In this document: piece after piece, positions 46,479-58,972 of the stretch
Numbering within the stretch: the stretch's first letter is position 1
Layout: each line of letters begins with the position of its first letter
From: Blastococcus sp. HT6-30
Lineage (GTDB): Bacteria > Actinomycetota > Actinomycetes > Mycobacteriales > Geodermatophilaceae
Assembly: GCF_039729015.1 (NCBI RefSeq)
Contig: NZ_CP155792.1
Span: forward strand, 2,934,001-2,998,000
Length of the DNA stretch: 64,000 nt
Direction of reading: 5' to 3'
Program-made: the position numbers and the translations under genes
Notes under the pieces: model-generated
The model's input: only the letters and a program-made list of their open reading frames with translations
Told to the model about the DNA's origin: nothing
The model's database searches: none

Positions 46479-47387
46479 ATGCTGGGCCGGATGGACGCCT
46501 CCGCCGCCGCCGCCTGGCTGGTCGTCGGCGTGGTCCTCGGCGTCCTGGCCGTGGGCGCCGTGGTCGCCGGTGTGGCGGCCGCCCGCCGCCGGAGCGGCAC
46601 GGCCGGCGACCGGCCGGCCGGCGCGCCCGACGGGCGGGTCGACGACCTGGCCGACTTCCTCGCGCACCCGCCGGGCATGCGACCGGAGGCGCCCGCCTCC
46701 GCCGGCTGGGCGACGCTGGCCCCCACCCCACCGGTGGGCCCCCCGCCGCGCGACGAGGAACGCCGCCGCGCCCACCTCCCGCTGGCCGTGCTCTGCGTCG
46801 CCGCCCTGGCGCTGGTGGGCACCGCGGCCGCCGTCGCTGCCGGCAGCCGGTCCGGCGACGAGCCCACCCCGGCGCAGCCGCGGAGCCCGGAGCCGGTCCC
46901 CACGGGCGGCGGCGCGACCGACGACCGTCTCGTCGCGGATGTGGCGGTCGCCGGGCTGGTGCTCGAGCCCCGCGCGGTCGGCATCACCGCGGCCTATCCG
47001 GAGCTGCAGCTCACCAGCGACGACGGCACGGCGCGGCTGGAGCTCCGGCTGCCCACCTACAACTGCCTCGCCGCCGAGCCCCCGCCCGATCCGGTCGCGG
47101 CCGGCTGCGTCGCCACCCCGGTCGAGCACGCCACGCTCGGCCCGGAGCAGCTGCTCATCGAGCGCGACGGCGACCGGCTGACCGTCCGCGGGCACGCGGC
47201 CACCGCCACCCATCCGGGCGGCTCGCCGCCGGAGCCGACCGGACGGGTCTACGACGTCGAGCTCACCGTCTCACCCGTCAGCGGTCGCGCGCCGGACGGC
47301 ACCCGCCCGGCCACCGGGGAGCTCCGGCTCGGCACCGGCACCGCACCCGTCCTGACCGACCGCAGCCGGATCCGCCCGGCCGGCTGA
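46479..47387 (+). CDS. hypothetical two-span membrane protein
   Basis: I do not recognise this 302-residue protein. It has one membrane helix at residues 12-34 and a second near 100-120 (LPLAVLCVAALALVGTAAAVAAG), separated by a Pro-rich loop. The C-terminal 170 residues should lie outside the cell and look beta-rich, with Cys residues (NCLAAE and AGCVAT). An ATG at 46491 is an alternative start. It converges on the next gene with seven bases between stops. Confidence 0.6.
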   Translation: MLGRMDASAAAAWLVVGVVLGVLAVGAVVAGVAAARRRSGTAGDRPAGAPDGRVDDLADFLAHPPGMRPEAPASAGWATLAPTPPVGPPPRDEERRRAHLPLAVLCVAALALVGTAAAVAAGSRSGDEPTPAQPRSPEPVPTGGGATDDRLVADVAVAGLVLEPRAVGITAAYPELQLTSDDGTARLELRLPTYNCLAAEPPPDPVAAGCVATPVEHATLGPEQLLIERDGDRLTVRGHAATATHPGGSPPEPTGRVYDVELTVSPVSGRAPDGTRPATGELRLGTGTAPVLTDRSRIRPAG

Positions 47388-47394
47388 CGAGGTC

Positions 47395-48210
47395 TCAGCG
47401 CGGCCAGCGCCGCGCCGGCACGGACAGGGTGACCACGGGCGCACCCATGCCGGTGGACAGGCCGCCGTCCCCGAACCCCCACCACGGCCAGCGGTCCGCC
47501 CCGTCCACCAGGGTGAGCAGCCCGGCTCGAAATCGCCCGCCGTCGGTGACGGTGGCGACCTCGAGCCGGCCGACGGCCACGTGCAGCCGGGCCGTGGCGC
47601 GCAGGAAGGCCCGCGCCCGGGGGTCGGGCTCGGCGGACAGCACCCCGGGTAGCGCGCGCTCCAGGTGCTCCGGCGCGCTGCCGCGCTCGACGGGGCCGAG
47701 TTCGTCCAGCGCGTCGACCAGGAGGGTGGTGCGCGCATTGGCGAGCAGCGCCGTCGGCAGACCGGCGGCCAGGGCACGCGCCGTGGGATCGCCGAGGGGC
47801 AGGCCGGTCAGGTGCAGGGTCCAGGGGCCGCGCAGCGAGCCCAGGAGCTCGAGCACACCGCTCGCCAGCAGCCCGGCGGCCGCCTCGTCCCGGGCCAGCA
47901 GCCGGGCTCCGGGGCGGCCGGGCGGCAGCGGTGGGCGGTCCTGCCCGAGCAGGGAGACCACGGTGAACGGCCCCCGGCGGCGGAGCGAGAGGAAGGCGGC
48001 GGCCCGCGGCGGGCCGCCGGGCAGACCGTCCACCACGACGGCCGCGGGGCGGGCGAGGGTGCGGCGCGCGGCGCCGTCGTTCAGCACAGCGGTGAGCCAG
48101 AGCGCGCGGGCGGTCAGCGGGGCCCTGAGCGCCACCGCCAGGGGTTCGGCGGCCCGCACCTCGGGGACCACGCGGGCGCGACCGACGGCGACGCGGGCGA
48201 CCATGCCCAC
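47395..48210 (-). CDS. hypothetical protein (271 aa)
   Basis: I do not recognise this protein. It is Ala/Leu/Arg-rich with a regular alpha/beta pattern, for example FLSLRRRGPFTVVSLLGQD, WTLHLTGLPLGDPTARALA and TTLLVDALDELGP, and it ends in VVTLSVPARRWPR. There is no signal peptide or membrane segment. Either GTG 48210 or ATG 48204 starts it. It lies between whiB and the membrane protein and is not in the mycobacterial arrangement. Confidence 0.6.
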   Translation of the reverse strand: MGMVARVAVGRARVVPEVRAAEPLAVALRAPLTARALWLTAVLNDGAARRTLARPAAVVVDGLPGGPPRAAAFLSLRRRGPFTVVSLLGQDRPPLPPGRPGARLLARDEAAAGLLASGVLELLGSLRGPWTLHLTGLPLGDPTARALAAGLPTALLANARTTLLVDALDELGPVERGSAPEHLERALPGVLSAEPDPRARAFLRATARLHVAVGRLEVATVTDGGRFRAGLLTLVDGADRWPWWGFGDGGLSTGMGAPVVTLSVPARRWPR

Positions 48211-48264
48211 GACGGAACCACAGCCGCCGACGGGAGTGGCCAGCGGCTGCGGGAAGTTCCGGGC

Positions 48265-48321
48265 GACCCCGTCCGGATGCTGGCCCGAGCGTGCGAGGGG
48301 TGAGGAGGCCGGGGTCCTTCC
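48265..48321 (-). repeat. stop-abutting nested hairpin element, copy 7 (after whiB)
   Basis: Directly after the whiB TGA. The outer arms GACCCCG and CGGGGTC pair; the inner CCC/GGG stem holds the family loop TCGCACGCTC. Confidence 0.65.
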
Positions 48322-48684
48322 TCAGACGGCTCGACGGCGCAGCCGACGGCGCTCGCGCTCGGACAGACCGCCCCAGATGCCGAAACGCTCGTCGTTGGCC
48401 AGCGCGTACTCGAGACACTCGGCCTTGACCTCGCAGCCGGTGCAGATCTTCTTCGCCTCGCGGGTCGAGCCACCCTTCTCGGGGAAGAACGCCTCGGGGT
48501 CGGTCTCGGCGCAGAGCGCGCGCTCCTGCCACGACTGCGTGTCGGGCTCCAGCCCGAACCCGAGGAAGCCGACGAACGGCTGCCCCGTGCCCTGACCCGC
48601 GCCGTGGCCGGCGGGAGCCCCCAGACGGTCGGCCGACCGCTCGGACCCGTTCATGTAATCGCTCAACCACGACACCTCAGCCAT
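48322..48684 (-). CDS. whiB2: WhiB-family iron-sulfur regulator (WhiB2/WhmD type)
   Basis: The 120-residue protein has the four Cys ligands of the 4Fe-4S cluster (Cys58, Cys81, Cys84, Cys90), the GIWGG turn (102-106) and a basic C-terminus (RERRRLRRRA) for DNA contact. WhiB2/WhmD proteins control septation and, with WhiA in Streptomyces, sporulation. Position next to DUF3499, the zincin-like gene and fbiA matches Rv3260c. ATG at 48684 follows GAGAGGGGAC. The promoter region shows an inverted repeat described separately. Confidence 0.93.
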   Translation of the reverse strand: MAEVSWLSDYMNGSERSADRLGAPAGHGAGQGTGQPFVGFLGFGLEPDTQSWQERALCAETDPEAFFPEKGGSTREAKKICTGCEVKAECLEYALANDERFGIWGGLSERERRRLRRRAV

Positions 48685-48758
48685 GACGGTGCGTCCCCTC
48701 TCGCTCTCGTCCCGGTGCGCGGCCGGCAGGAGGTTCCCGCGCCGTCTTGCACTCGTCG

Positions 48759-48812
48759 ACACCGCGCGAATTACACGCGTGTCGTTGCCCGGCCGTCAAC
48801 TTCGCGCGGTGT
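48759..48812 (-). promoter_or_regulatory. whiB promoter bracketed by 12-bp inverted repeat
   Basis: On the minus strand -35 TTGACG (48794-48799) and -10 TGTAAT (48770-48775) are separated by 18 bp. A perfect inverted repeat, ACACCGCGCGAA (48759-48770) and TTCGCGCGGTGT (48801-48812), lies on either side, covering the start-site side and the upstream edge, with arm centres 42 bp (four turns) apart. Three GACAC pentamers (48758-48762 and 48817-48821 plus; 48779-48783 minus) match the WhiA recognition motif known from Streptomyces. Confidence 0.6.
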
Positions 48813-48915
48813 AAGCGACACGCCCCACCAGCCCCATCCGTCCCTGGTGTTCGTCAGCTCTCGTGGCACCCCTCGACACGCCCGGCCAACAGTCGACAAG
48901 TGCTCATCGGGCACC

Positions 48916-49872
48916 ATGCGTTTCGTGCAGATCGTCGTGCTGGCAGGTGGGACCGGAGGGGCTCGATTCCTGCGCGGTGTCCGCGCCGCGGCTCCCGAGG
49001 CGGAGATCACCGCCGTGGTCAACACCGGCGACGACGTCACCATGCACGGGCTCCGCGTCTGCCCGGACCTGGACACGGTCGTCTACACCCTCGGCGGTGG
49101 CATCGACGAGGAGCGCGGCTGGGGGCGGGCCGGGGAGTCCTGGACGGTCAAGGAGGAGCTGGCCGCCTACGGCGCCGACCCGGCCTGGTTCGGCCTCGGC
49201 GACCGCGACGTCGCCACCCACCTCATCCGCACCCGCATGCTCGACGCGGGCTACCCGCTCTCCCAGGTCACCGCGGCGCTGGCCGATCGCTGGCAGCCGG
49301 GCGTGACCGTGCTCCCGATGAGCGACCATCGGGTGGAGACGCACGTCGTCGTGACCGACCCCGACGACGGCCGCCCCCGCGCGATCCACTTCCAGGAGTG
49401 GTGGGTGCGCCACCGGGCCGCCCTCGAGGTGTCGGCGTTCGTCCAGGTCGGCGTGGACGCCGCACGCCCGGCCCCGGGGGTCGCCGAGGCGTTCGCCGCC
49501 GCCGACGCCGTGCTGCTGGCGCCGTCGAACCCGGTCGTGTCCATCGGGACGATCCTCGGCGTACCGGGCCTCCGCGAGGCGCTGCTCGCCTCCCCCGCCC
49601 GGATCGTGGGCGTCTCCCCGATCGTCGGCGGCGCGGTGGTGCGCGGCATGGCCGATCGGTGCCTGCCCGTTCTCGGCATCGAGGTCAGCGCCGAGGGCGT
49701 CGGCCGGCACTACGGGGCCCGCGCCCACGGCGGGCTGCTCGACGCCTGGCTGGTGGCCGAGGACGACCCGGCCGGCGTTCCCGGCGTGGACGTGCGGCGG
49801 GTGCCGCTGCTGATGTCCTCCCCCGAGGCCACCACCGCCATGGCCCGCGCCGCGCTCGACGCCTGTGCGTAG
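48916..49872 (+). CDS. fbiA: 2-phospho-L-lactate (phosphoenolpyruvyl) transferase, CofD/FbiA
   Basis: FbiA joins the Fo deazaflavin to the phosphoenolpyruvyl/lactyl unit in coenzyme F420 synthesis. The 318-residue protein begins [15 protein letters not shown] (nucleotide-binding loop), then [20 protein letters not shown], and [10 protein letters not shown] and [14 protein letters not shown] typical of CofD. It overlaps fbiB by eight bases. A short upstream run of start codons exists; ATG at 48916 is preferred. Confidence 0.95.
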   Translation: MRFVQIVVLAGGTGGARFLRGVRAAAPEAEITAVVNTGDDVTMHGLRVCPDLDTVVYTLGGGIDEERGWGRAGESWTVKEELAAYGADPAWFGLGDRDVATHLIRTRMLDAGYPLSQVTAALADRWQPGVTVLPMSDHRVETHVVVTDPDDGRPRAIHFQEWWVRHRAALEVSAFVQVGVDAARPAPGVAEAFAAADAVLLAPSNPVVSIGTILGVPGLREALLASPARIVGVSPIVGGAVVRGMADRCLPVLGIEVSAEGVGRHYGARAHGGLLDAWLVAEDDPAGVPGVDVRRVPLLMSSPEATTAMARAALDACA

Positions 49873-50947
49873 GGACGAGCCGCGGGGCCTGTCGGTCCTT
49901 CCCGTCGCGGGGCTGCCGGAGTTCGGCCCCGGCGACGACCTGGCCCGGGCCGTGGCGGGGGCGGCGCCGTGGCTGGCCGACGGCGACGTCGTCGTCGTCA
50001 CCTCCAAGGTCGTCTCCAAGGTCGAGGGCCGCTTGGTGCGGATCGAACCCGGCACCGACCGCGAGGCCGCCCGCCAGCGGGCGATCGACGGCGAGACGGT
50101 GCGCACGGTGGCCCGGCGGGGCCCGCTGAAGATCGTCCAGACGCCGCAGGGCTGGGTGGTCGCCGCCGCCGGCATCGATGCCTCCAACGTCGCCTCCGAC
50201 ACCCTCGTCCTCCTCCCCGCGGACGGCGACGCCTCCGCCCGCCGGCTGCGCGACCGGCTCCGGGAGCTGGCCGCCGTGGACGTCGCCGTGGTCGTCAGCG
50301 ACACCTTCGGGCGCACCTGGCGGGAGGGCCTCACCGACGTCGCGGTCGGCTCGGCCGGGATCACCGCCCTCGACGACCACCGCGGGGCGGTCGACGCGCA
50401 CGGCAACCGCCTGGAGACCACCCGGGTCGCGGTGGTCGACGAGCTGGCGTCGGCGGCCGACCTGGTCAAGGGCAAGCTGGCCGGCGTTCCGGTGGCGGTC
50501 GTGCGCGGCCTGCCGCTGCAGCGCCCCGCCGAGGGCGCCGACGAGGGCACCCGGCCGCTCGTCCGCCTGCCCGCCGACGACCTCTTCCCCTACGGCACCC
50601 GCGACGTGGTCGGCTCCCGGGTGCCGGCGGCCGACCTGGTGCCCCGGACCGGCGAGCGCGAGGCGGCGGCCGCCGCGTTCCGGGTAGCCAGCACCGCGCT
50701 GCCGGAGTTCCAGGTGGTGCTGCGGCACGGGGGCGAGGGGGACGGCGCCGTCGACGTCCACCTGCCCGACGCGGTGACGACGACGAGCGCCCTCAACGCC
50801 GGTGCGGTGGTCGGCGCAGCGATCGTGCAGCTGCACGCCGAGGGCTGGGCCACCCGCTGGGAGCCGGTCGCGACCGCCGGCGGTACCTCACTCGTCGGCA
50901 GGCTGTGGCTCGGCAGCCCGGCCTCCGGAGGCGGTCGGCCTCGGTAG
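49865..50947 (+). CDS. fbiB: F420:gamma-glutamyl ligase, CofE/FbiB with short C-terminal domain
   Basis: FbiB adds glutamates to F420-0. The 360-residue protein has the CofE domain (about 1-245): [34 protein letters not shown] and [10 protein letters not shown]. Mycobacterial FbiB has about 450 residues because of a C-terminal nitroreductase-like FMN domain. Here only about 110 residues follow, so that domain is shortened or replaced. The GTG start overlaps fbiA; rmlA begins 11 bp after the stop. Confidence 0.92.
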   Translation: MRRDEPRGLSVLPVAGLPEFGPGDDLARAVAGAAPWLADGDVVVVTSKVVSKVEGRLVRIEPGTDREAARQRAIDGETVRTVARRGPLKIVQTPQGWVVAAAGIDASNVASDTLVLLPADGDASARRLRDRLRELAAVDVAVVVSDTFGRTWREGLTDVAVGSAGITALDDHRGAVDAHGNRLETTRVAVVDELASAADLVKGKLAGVPVAVVRGLPLQRPAEGADEGTRPLVRLPADDLFPYGTRDVVGSRVPAADLVPRTGEREAAAAAFRVASTALPEFQVVLRHGGEGDGAVDVHLPDAVTTTSALNAGAVVGAAIVQLHAEGWATRWEPVATAGGTSLVGRLWLGSPASGGGRPR

Positions 50948-50950
50948 GGT
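50945..50950 (+). promoter_or_regulatory. -10 TAGGGT of rmlA
   Basis: TAGGGT, overlapping the fbiB stop codon, fits TANNNT and lies eight bases before the ATG. There is no ribosome site, so a leaderless rmlA mRNA is likely. Confidence 0.4.
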
Positions 50951-50958
50951 CGCCGATC

Positions 50959-51825
50959 ATGCGCGGGATCATCCTGGCCGGAGGCACGGGGAGTCGTCTG
51001 CTCCCCATCACGCAGGCGGTCAGCAAGCAGCTCATGCCGGTCTACGACAAGCCGATGATCTACTACCCGCTCTCCACGCTGATGATGGCCGGCGTCCGCG
51101 AGGTCCTGGTCATCACCACCCCCGGCGACAGCGCCGCCTTCCGGCACCTTCTCGGCGACGGCAGCCGGCTGGGGATGCGGATCGAGTACGCCGCGCAGCC
51201 GCGGCCCGAGGGGCTGGCACAGGCCTTCCTGATCGGGGCGGAGTTCCTCGACGGCGAGCCGGCCGCCCTCGTCCTGGGCGACAACATCTTCTACGGCGCG
51301 GGCCTGGGCACGGCCCTCTCGCGGCTGCCCGCGCCCGACGGCGGCCACGTGTTCGCCTACCACGTGGCCAATCCGCAGGACTACGGCGTCGTGGAGTTCG
51401 GCGCTGACGGCCGGGTCATCTCCATCGAGGAGAAGCCGGTCACGCCGAAGAGCTCCTACGCGGTCCCGGGGCTGTACTTCTACGCCGGCGACGTCGTCGA
51501 GGTCGCGCGGGGCATCACCCCCAGCGCCCGCGGCGAACTCGAGATCACCGCGGTGAACGAGCACTACCTGCGGCAGGGGCGGCTGACGGTCACCGCCCTG
51601 GACCGGGGCACCGCCTGGCTCGACACCGGCACGTTCGGCTCGCTCCGCCAGGCCACCGAGTTCGTCTCCGTGGTCGAGGAACGCCAGGGGTTGAAGATCG
51701 GCTGCATCGAGGAGGTCGCCTGGCGCAACGGCTGGCTGGACGACGACGGGCTCGTGCGGGCGGCGGGACCGCTCGGCAAGAGCGGCTACGGCGACTACCT
51801 GCTCGGCCTGCTCACCGACCGCTGA
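50959..51825 (+). CDS. rmlA: glucose-1-phosphate thymidylyltransferase
   Basis: RmlA makes dTDP-glucose, the first step toward dTDP-rhamnose. The 288-residue length is that of RmlA. Visible are [56 protein letters not shown] and WLDTGTF. No rmlBCD follow here. It ends in a hairpin shared with the convergent glycosylase gene. Confidence 0.96.
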   Translation: MRGIILAGGTGSRLLPITQAVSKQLMPVYDKPMIYYPLSTLMMAGVREVLVITTPGDSAAFRHLLGDGSRLGMRIEYAAQPRPEGLAQAFLIGAEFLDGEPAALVLGDNIFYGAGLGTALSRLPAPDGGHVFAYHVANPQDYGVVEFGADGRVISIEEKPVTPKSSYAVPGLYFYAGDVVEVARGITPSARGELEITAVNEHYLRQGRLTVTALDRGTAWLDTGTFGSLRQATEFVSVVEERQGLKIGCIEEVAWRNGWLDDDGLVRAAGPLGKSGYGDYLLGLLTDR

Positions 51826-51847
51826 GGGGACGGGTCCCCGGTCAGCG
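51820..51847. terminator. bidirectional hairpin spanning both stop codons
   Basis: CGCTGAGGGGAC and GTCCCC-gg-TCAGCG pair over 12 bp with one small bulge. The stem contains the rmlA TGA and, on the other strand, the glycosylase TGA. Confidence 0.7.
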
Positions 51848-52732
51848 GCGCCGGTTGTCGACCGGGGCGAAGCGGGGGCCGCGGCGGGGCCGGCGCGGGC
51901 CCCCGGCGAGGATCAGCCGCACCACGCGCTGCCGGTGACCGCGCCACGGCTCCAGCAGCTCGAGCATCCCGGCGTCGTCGGTGTCGCGGCGCCCGGTGAG
52001 CGCGAAGCCCACGGTGTTCTTCAGGTGGTAGTCACCGACGCTGACCGCATCGGGGTCGCCGCACGCCCGCTGCACGACCTCGGCCGCGGTCCACACGCCG
52101 ATGCCGGGGATCGAGCACAGCCGCCGCTGCAACACCGCGGAGTCACAGTCCTCGCCGGGCTCGAGCCGGTGGGCCACGGTGGCGACGGCGCGCAGCGCCC
52201 GGCGGCGGGCCCCGTCGAGGCCGCACCGGTGCCACTCCCAGTCGGTGACCTCCAGCACCCGCCTCGCCGGCGGGACGACCCGCATGCCCGCGGGCGCGGG
52301 TCCGGGCGCCGGCTCCCCCGCGAGGCGGCACAGCTCGCGGAAGACCCGGTAGGCCTCCGCCGTCGTCACCTTCTGCTCCAGGACGGCGGGCAGCAGCGCG
52401 TCCCACGCACGGCCGGTGCGCCCGAGCCGCAGCTGCGGATGGGTCCGGTGCAGCTCGGCCACCAGCGGGTGGGCGTCGCCCGGGCGGAACTCCTCCGGCC
52501 GGTCGTCGGCGCCCAGCCACCCGGGCACCGCCGTGCCGGCCCGCTCGGCGCCCGGCCCCCAGGCCTCGATCCGCAGCTCCCCGGCCGCCTGACGGAGCCG
52601 GACGGTGGCCGGCCCGTCGGGGGTGCTCGTCGTCCGCCAGAGGGCGCCCTCGGCCACCTGCATCGTCGGGTCGGCCGCCCCCCGCCGGTGCAGGGACAGC
52701 GCGCGCACCACGTCGAGGGGCCAGCCGGGCAC
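51842..52732 (-). CDS. AlkA-like DNA glycosylase (HhH-GPD)
   Basis: The protein is an HhH-GPD base-excision glycosylase of the AlkA type. The hairpin-helix-hairpin reads LCSIPGIGVWTAAEVVQ and the catalytic Asp is in VSVGDYHLKN. ALLPAVLEQKVTTAEAYRVF matches the substrate-side helix. GTG at 52732 begins MPGWPLDVVRAL, slightly shorter than expected; an in-frame CTG at 52789 with GGAG upstream would add 19 residues (L-S-T-S-T-T...) ending in WVPGWPLD and may be the true start. Confidence 0.85.
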   Translation of the reverse strand: MPGWPLDVVRALSLHRRGAADPTMQVAEGALWRTTSTPDGPATVRLRQAAGELRIEAWGPGAERAGTAVPGWLGADDRPEEFRPGDAHPLVAELHRTHPQLRLGRTGRAWDALLPAVLEQKVTTAEAYRVFRELCRLAGEPAPGPAPAGMRVVPPARRVLEVTDWEWHRCGLDGARRRALRAVATVAHRLEPGEDCDSAVLQRRLCSIPGIGVWTAAEVVQRACGDPDAVSVGDYHLKNTVGFALTGRRDTDDAGMLELLEPWRGHRQRVVRLILAGGPRRPRRGPRFAPVDNRRR

Positions 52733-52808
52733 CCAGGCGGACGCGTAGTCGGCGGCGGCCCGGGTGCCCGGTGTGGTGCTCGTGCTCAGGAGGTGCTCCG
52801 GGGAGTGG

Positions 52809-53579
52809 TCAGCGGGGTGCCATGCGCAGCGCGCCGTCCATCCGGATGACCTCGCCGTTGAGGTAGCCGTGCTCGACGACGGCGAGCGCCAGCTGGGCGA
52901 AGTCGTCGGGACGTCCGAGCCGCTTGGGGAAGGGTATGCCCGCCGCGAGGGCCTGCCGCGCCTCCTCGGGCAGCGCGCCGAGCAGCGGCGTGTCCACGAG
53001 GCCCGGGGCGATGGTGCAGACCCGCACGCCGACGCTGGAGAGGTCGCGGGCCGCCGGCAGCGTCATGCCCACGATGCCGCCCTTGGAGGCGGAGTACGCG
53101 ACCTGGCCGATCTGGCCGTCGTAGGCGGCGATCGAGGCCGTGTTCACCACGACGCCGCGCTCGCCGTCCTGGTCCGGCTCGGTGGTCGCCATGGCGGCGG
53201 CCGCCAGGCGCAGCACGTTGAAGGTGCCGACCAGGTTGACCATGACCGTGCGGGTGAAGGCGCCCAGGTCGTGCGGCTGCCCGTCGCGGCCGACGGTGCG
53301 CTGGGCCCAGCCGATGCCGGCGCAGTTGATCGCCACCCGCAGCGGGCGGTCCTTGCCGGCCGCCTCGGCGATCCCGGCCTGCACCGACGCCTCGTCGGTG
53401 ACGTCGGTGCGCAGGAAGGTGGTGTGCCCACCCAGCTCGGCGGCCAGCGCGGCGCCCTTCTCCTCCTGGAGGTCCAGGATCGTGACGGCGGCCCCGCGGG
53501 CGGCCAGTGCTCGGGTGGTGGCCTCGCCGAGCCCGGAGGCTCCTCCGGAGACCACGGCTGCGACGTCGAAGCTCTTCAT
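52809..53579 (-). CDS. short-chain dehydrogenase (3-hydroxyacyl-CoA dehydrogenase type II-like)
   Basis: The 256-residue SDR has the cofactor motif [18 protein letters not shown], and catalytic Ser in TASIAA with Tyr-x3-Lys in [40 protein letters not shown] is typical of the HSD17B10-like group that acts on 3-hydroxyacyl-CoA. The physiological substrate is not shown by the context. Confidence 0.88.
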   Translation of the reverse strand: MKSFDVAAVVSGGASGLGEATTRALAARGAAVTILDLQEEKGAALAAELGGHTTFLRTDVTDEASVQAGIAEAAGKDRPLRVAINCAGIGWAQRTVGRDGQPHDLGAFTRTVMVNLVGTFNVLRLAAAAMATTEPDQDGERGVVVNTASIAAYDGQIGQVAYSASKGGIVGMTLPAARDLSSVGVRVCTIAPGLVDTPLLGALPEEARQALAAGIPFPKRLGRPDDFAQLALAVVEHGYLNGEVIRMDGALRMAPR

Positions 53580-53601
53580 GCCCGGAGGCTAACCAGCCCG
53601 C

Positions 53602-56980
<3,379 letters not shown>

Positions 56981-56987
56981 CCACCAC

Positions 56988-58934
56988 ATGACGACTACAC
57001 ATGAGACGGTGTCCCCGGAGCGGGTCAGCGAACCGACCGCCGCCGATCTGGCCGAGGGCAAGGCCGTCACGCTCCTCCAGCGCGTCATCTTGCCGCGCCC
57101 GGGTGACCCGCTGAAGGTCCGTAGCCTCTACGTCGACGAGGAGCGGAACAAGCGGGTCAAGTCCACCACCCGCTCGGACGCGACCGTGGCCGCGGGCAGC
57201 GAGGTCTCCTTCGCGACCTACTTCAACGCCTTCCCGGCGAGCTACTGGCGCCGCTGGACGGTCCTGGAGCGGGTCATCCTGCGCATGCGCCTCTCCGGCC
57301 CCGGCCGCGTCGACGTCTACCGCTCCAAGGCCGACGGCAGCATCATCCACGTCACCGGCACGACGACCACGGGCGAGGACCGGGCGCTGGAGCTCGACCT
57401 GGACCTCGCGCCGTTCGAGGACGGCGGCTGGTACTGGTTCGACGTCACCGCCGACGACGCGCCGGTGACGGTGCACGAGGCCGACTGGTCCGCCGCGCGC
57501 GAGCCGGCCCAGGACACCCGCCTGTCGATCGGCATCTGCACCTTCAACCGGCCCGACGACTGCGTCTCCGCGCTCGCCGCGCTGGCCGGCGACCCCGTCG
57601 TCGACGGGCTGATCTCGCGCGTCATCGTCGCCGACCAGGGCACCAAGAAGGTCCGCGACGCGGGTGGCTTCGCCGACGCGGCCGCCGCCCTGGGCGACCG
57701 GCTGCTGCTCGTCGAGCAGCCCAACCTCGGCGGCAGCGGCGGGTTCTCCCGCACCATGCACGAGGCGCTGAACTCCACGGACGCGACGCACCACATCCTG
57801 CTCGACGACGACGTGCAGCTCGAGCCCGACAGCATCGCGCGAATGTTCGCCTTCGCCGGCTTCACCAAGAAGCCGATGCTGGTGGGCGGCCAGATGCTGG
57901 CCTTGCAGGACCGCTCGGTGCTGCACACCATGGGCGAGGTCGTCGCGCCGGAGAAGTTCTTCTGGCGGGCGGCACCCAACACCGAGTACGCCCACGACTT
58001 CGCCAGGCGGAGCCTGCGGTCGACCCCCGCCCTGCACCGGCGGATCGACGTGGACTACACCGGGTGGTGGATGTGCCTGATCCCCCGCCAGGTGATGCAG
58101 GAGCTGGGCTTCGCGCTGCCTGTCTTCATCAAGTGGGACGACGCCGAGTACGGCATCCGCGCCGGAGAGCACGGCTACCCGACCGCGACGCTTCCGGGTG
58201 CGGCGGTGTGGCACCTGTCCTGGAGCGACAAGGACGACACCGCGGGGTGGCAGGCCTACTTCCACACCCGGAACCGGCTGGTCGCCGCGGCGCTGCACAG
58301 CCAGTACAAGCGGGGTGGCACGCTACTGCGGGACACCTTCAAGTTCGACCTGAAGTTCCTGATCATGCTGCAGTACGCCACCGCGGCGCTGCACCACCGG
58401 GCGTACGAGGATTTCCTCGCGGGCCCCGACCGGCTCTTCCCGCTGCTGCCTACTGCCCTGCCGACGGCGTTGCGGCACCAGGGCGACTACCCCGACGGCC
58501 AGGTCATCGGCTCCTCGTCCGACCTCCCCCTGCCTTCGATGAGCCCGACGAAGGCCGAGCGGTTCATGAAGCCGCCGACGACGCCGGCGACCATCACCCG
58601 CACCCTGGCCACGGCGCTCGCGCACAATCTGCGCAGGCCGAAGCCGGACGCCACCGAGCGCCCCCAGATGAACATCTCGGCGCAGGACGCCCGCTGGTTC
58701 CTGCTCGCCCGGCTGGACAGCGCCACCGTCGGTACCGCCGACGGCCGCGGCGTGACCTTCCGCCGTCGCGAGCCGGACACCTTCTGGCGGATGCTGCGTC
58801 ACTCCATCCGCCTGCACGCGAAGCTGTACCGGGAGTTCCCGCGCCTGTCCAAGCAGTACCGGGCGCACCTGGACCAGCTCACGAGTCAGGAGAGCTGGGA
58901 GCGCGCCTTCACCGGTGGAGGCACCGGAGCCTGA
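56988..58934 (+). CDS. glfT2: galactofuranosyltransferase GlfT2-like
   Basis: GlfT2 polymerises alternating beta-1,5/1,6 galactofuranose. The 648-residue protein has the N-terminal beta-barrel, the GT2 domain with DDD at 273-275 (LLDDDVQLEPDS), WDDAEYGIR with acidic base at 383-387, His409 in AAVWHLSW, and a C-terminal helical domain. The mycobacterial enzyme is 637 residues. It is directly downstream of glf and ends in a strong bidirectional terminator. Confidence 0.95.
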   Translation: MTTTHETVSPERVSEPTAADLAEGKAVTLLQRVILPRPGDPLKVRSLYVDEERNKRVKSTTRSDATVAAGSEVSFATYFNAFPASYWRRWTVLERVILRMRLSGPGRVDVYRSKADGSIIHVTGTTTTGEDRALELDLDLAPFEDGGWYWFDVTADDAPVTVHEADWSAAREPAQDTRLSIGICTFNRPDDCVSALAALAGDPVVDGLISRVIVADQGTKKVRDAGGFADAAAALGDRLLLVEQPNLGGSGGFSRTMHEALNSTDATHHILLDDDVQLEPDSIARMFAFAGFTKKPMLVGGQMLALQDRSVLHTMGEVVAPEKFFWRAAPNTEYAHDFARRSLRSTPALHRRIDVDYTGWWMCLIPRQVMQELGFALPVFIKWDDAEYGIRAGEHGYPTATLPGAAVWHLSWSDKDDTAGWQAYFHTRNRLVAAALHSQYKRGGTLLRDTFKFDLKFLIMLQYATAALHHRAYEDFLAGPDRLFPLLPTALPTALRHQGDYPDGQVIGSSSDLPLPSMSPTKAERFMKPPTTPATITRTLATALAHNLRRPKPDATERPQMNISAQDARWFLLARLDSATVGTADGRGVTFRRREPDTFWRMLRHSIRLHAKLYREFPRLSKQYRAHLDQLTSQESWERAFTGGGTGA

Positions 58935-58937
58935 CCG

Positions 58938-58972
58938 GGGAGGAGCTCACGCCGGGCGCGTGAGCTCCTCCC
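58938..58972. terminator. perfect 15-bp bidirectional terminator
   Basis: GGGAGGAGCTCACGC pairs perfectly with GCGTGAGCTCCTCCC around CGGGC. It contains the glfT1 stop codon on the minus strand and lies four bases after the glfT2 stop. Confidence 0.85.
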
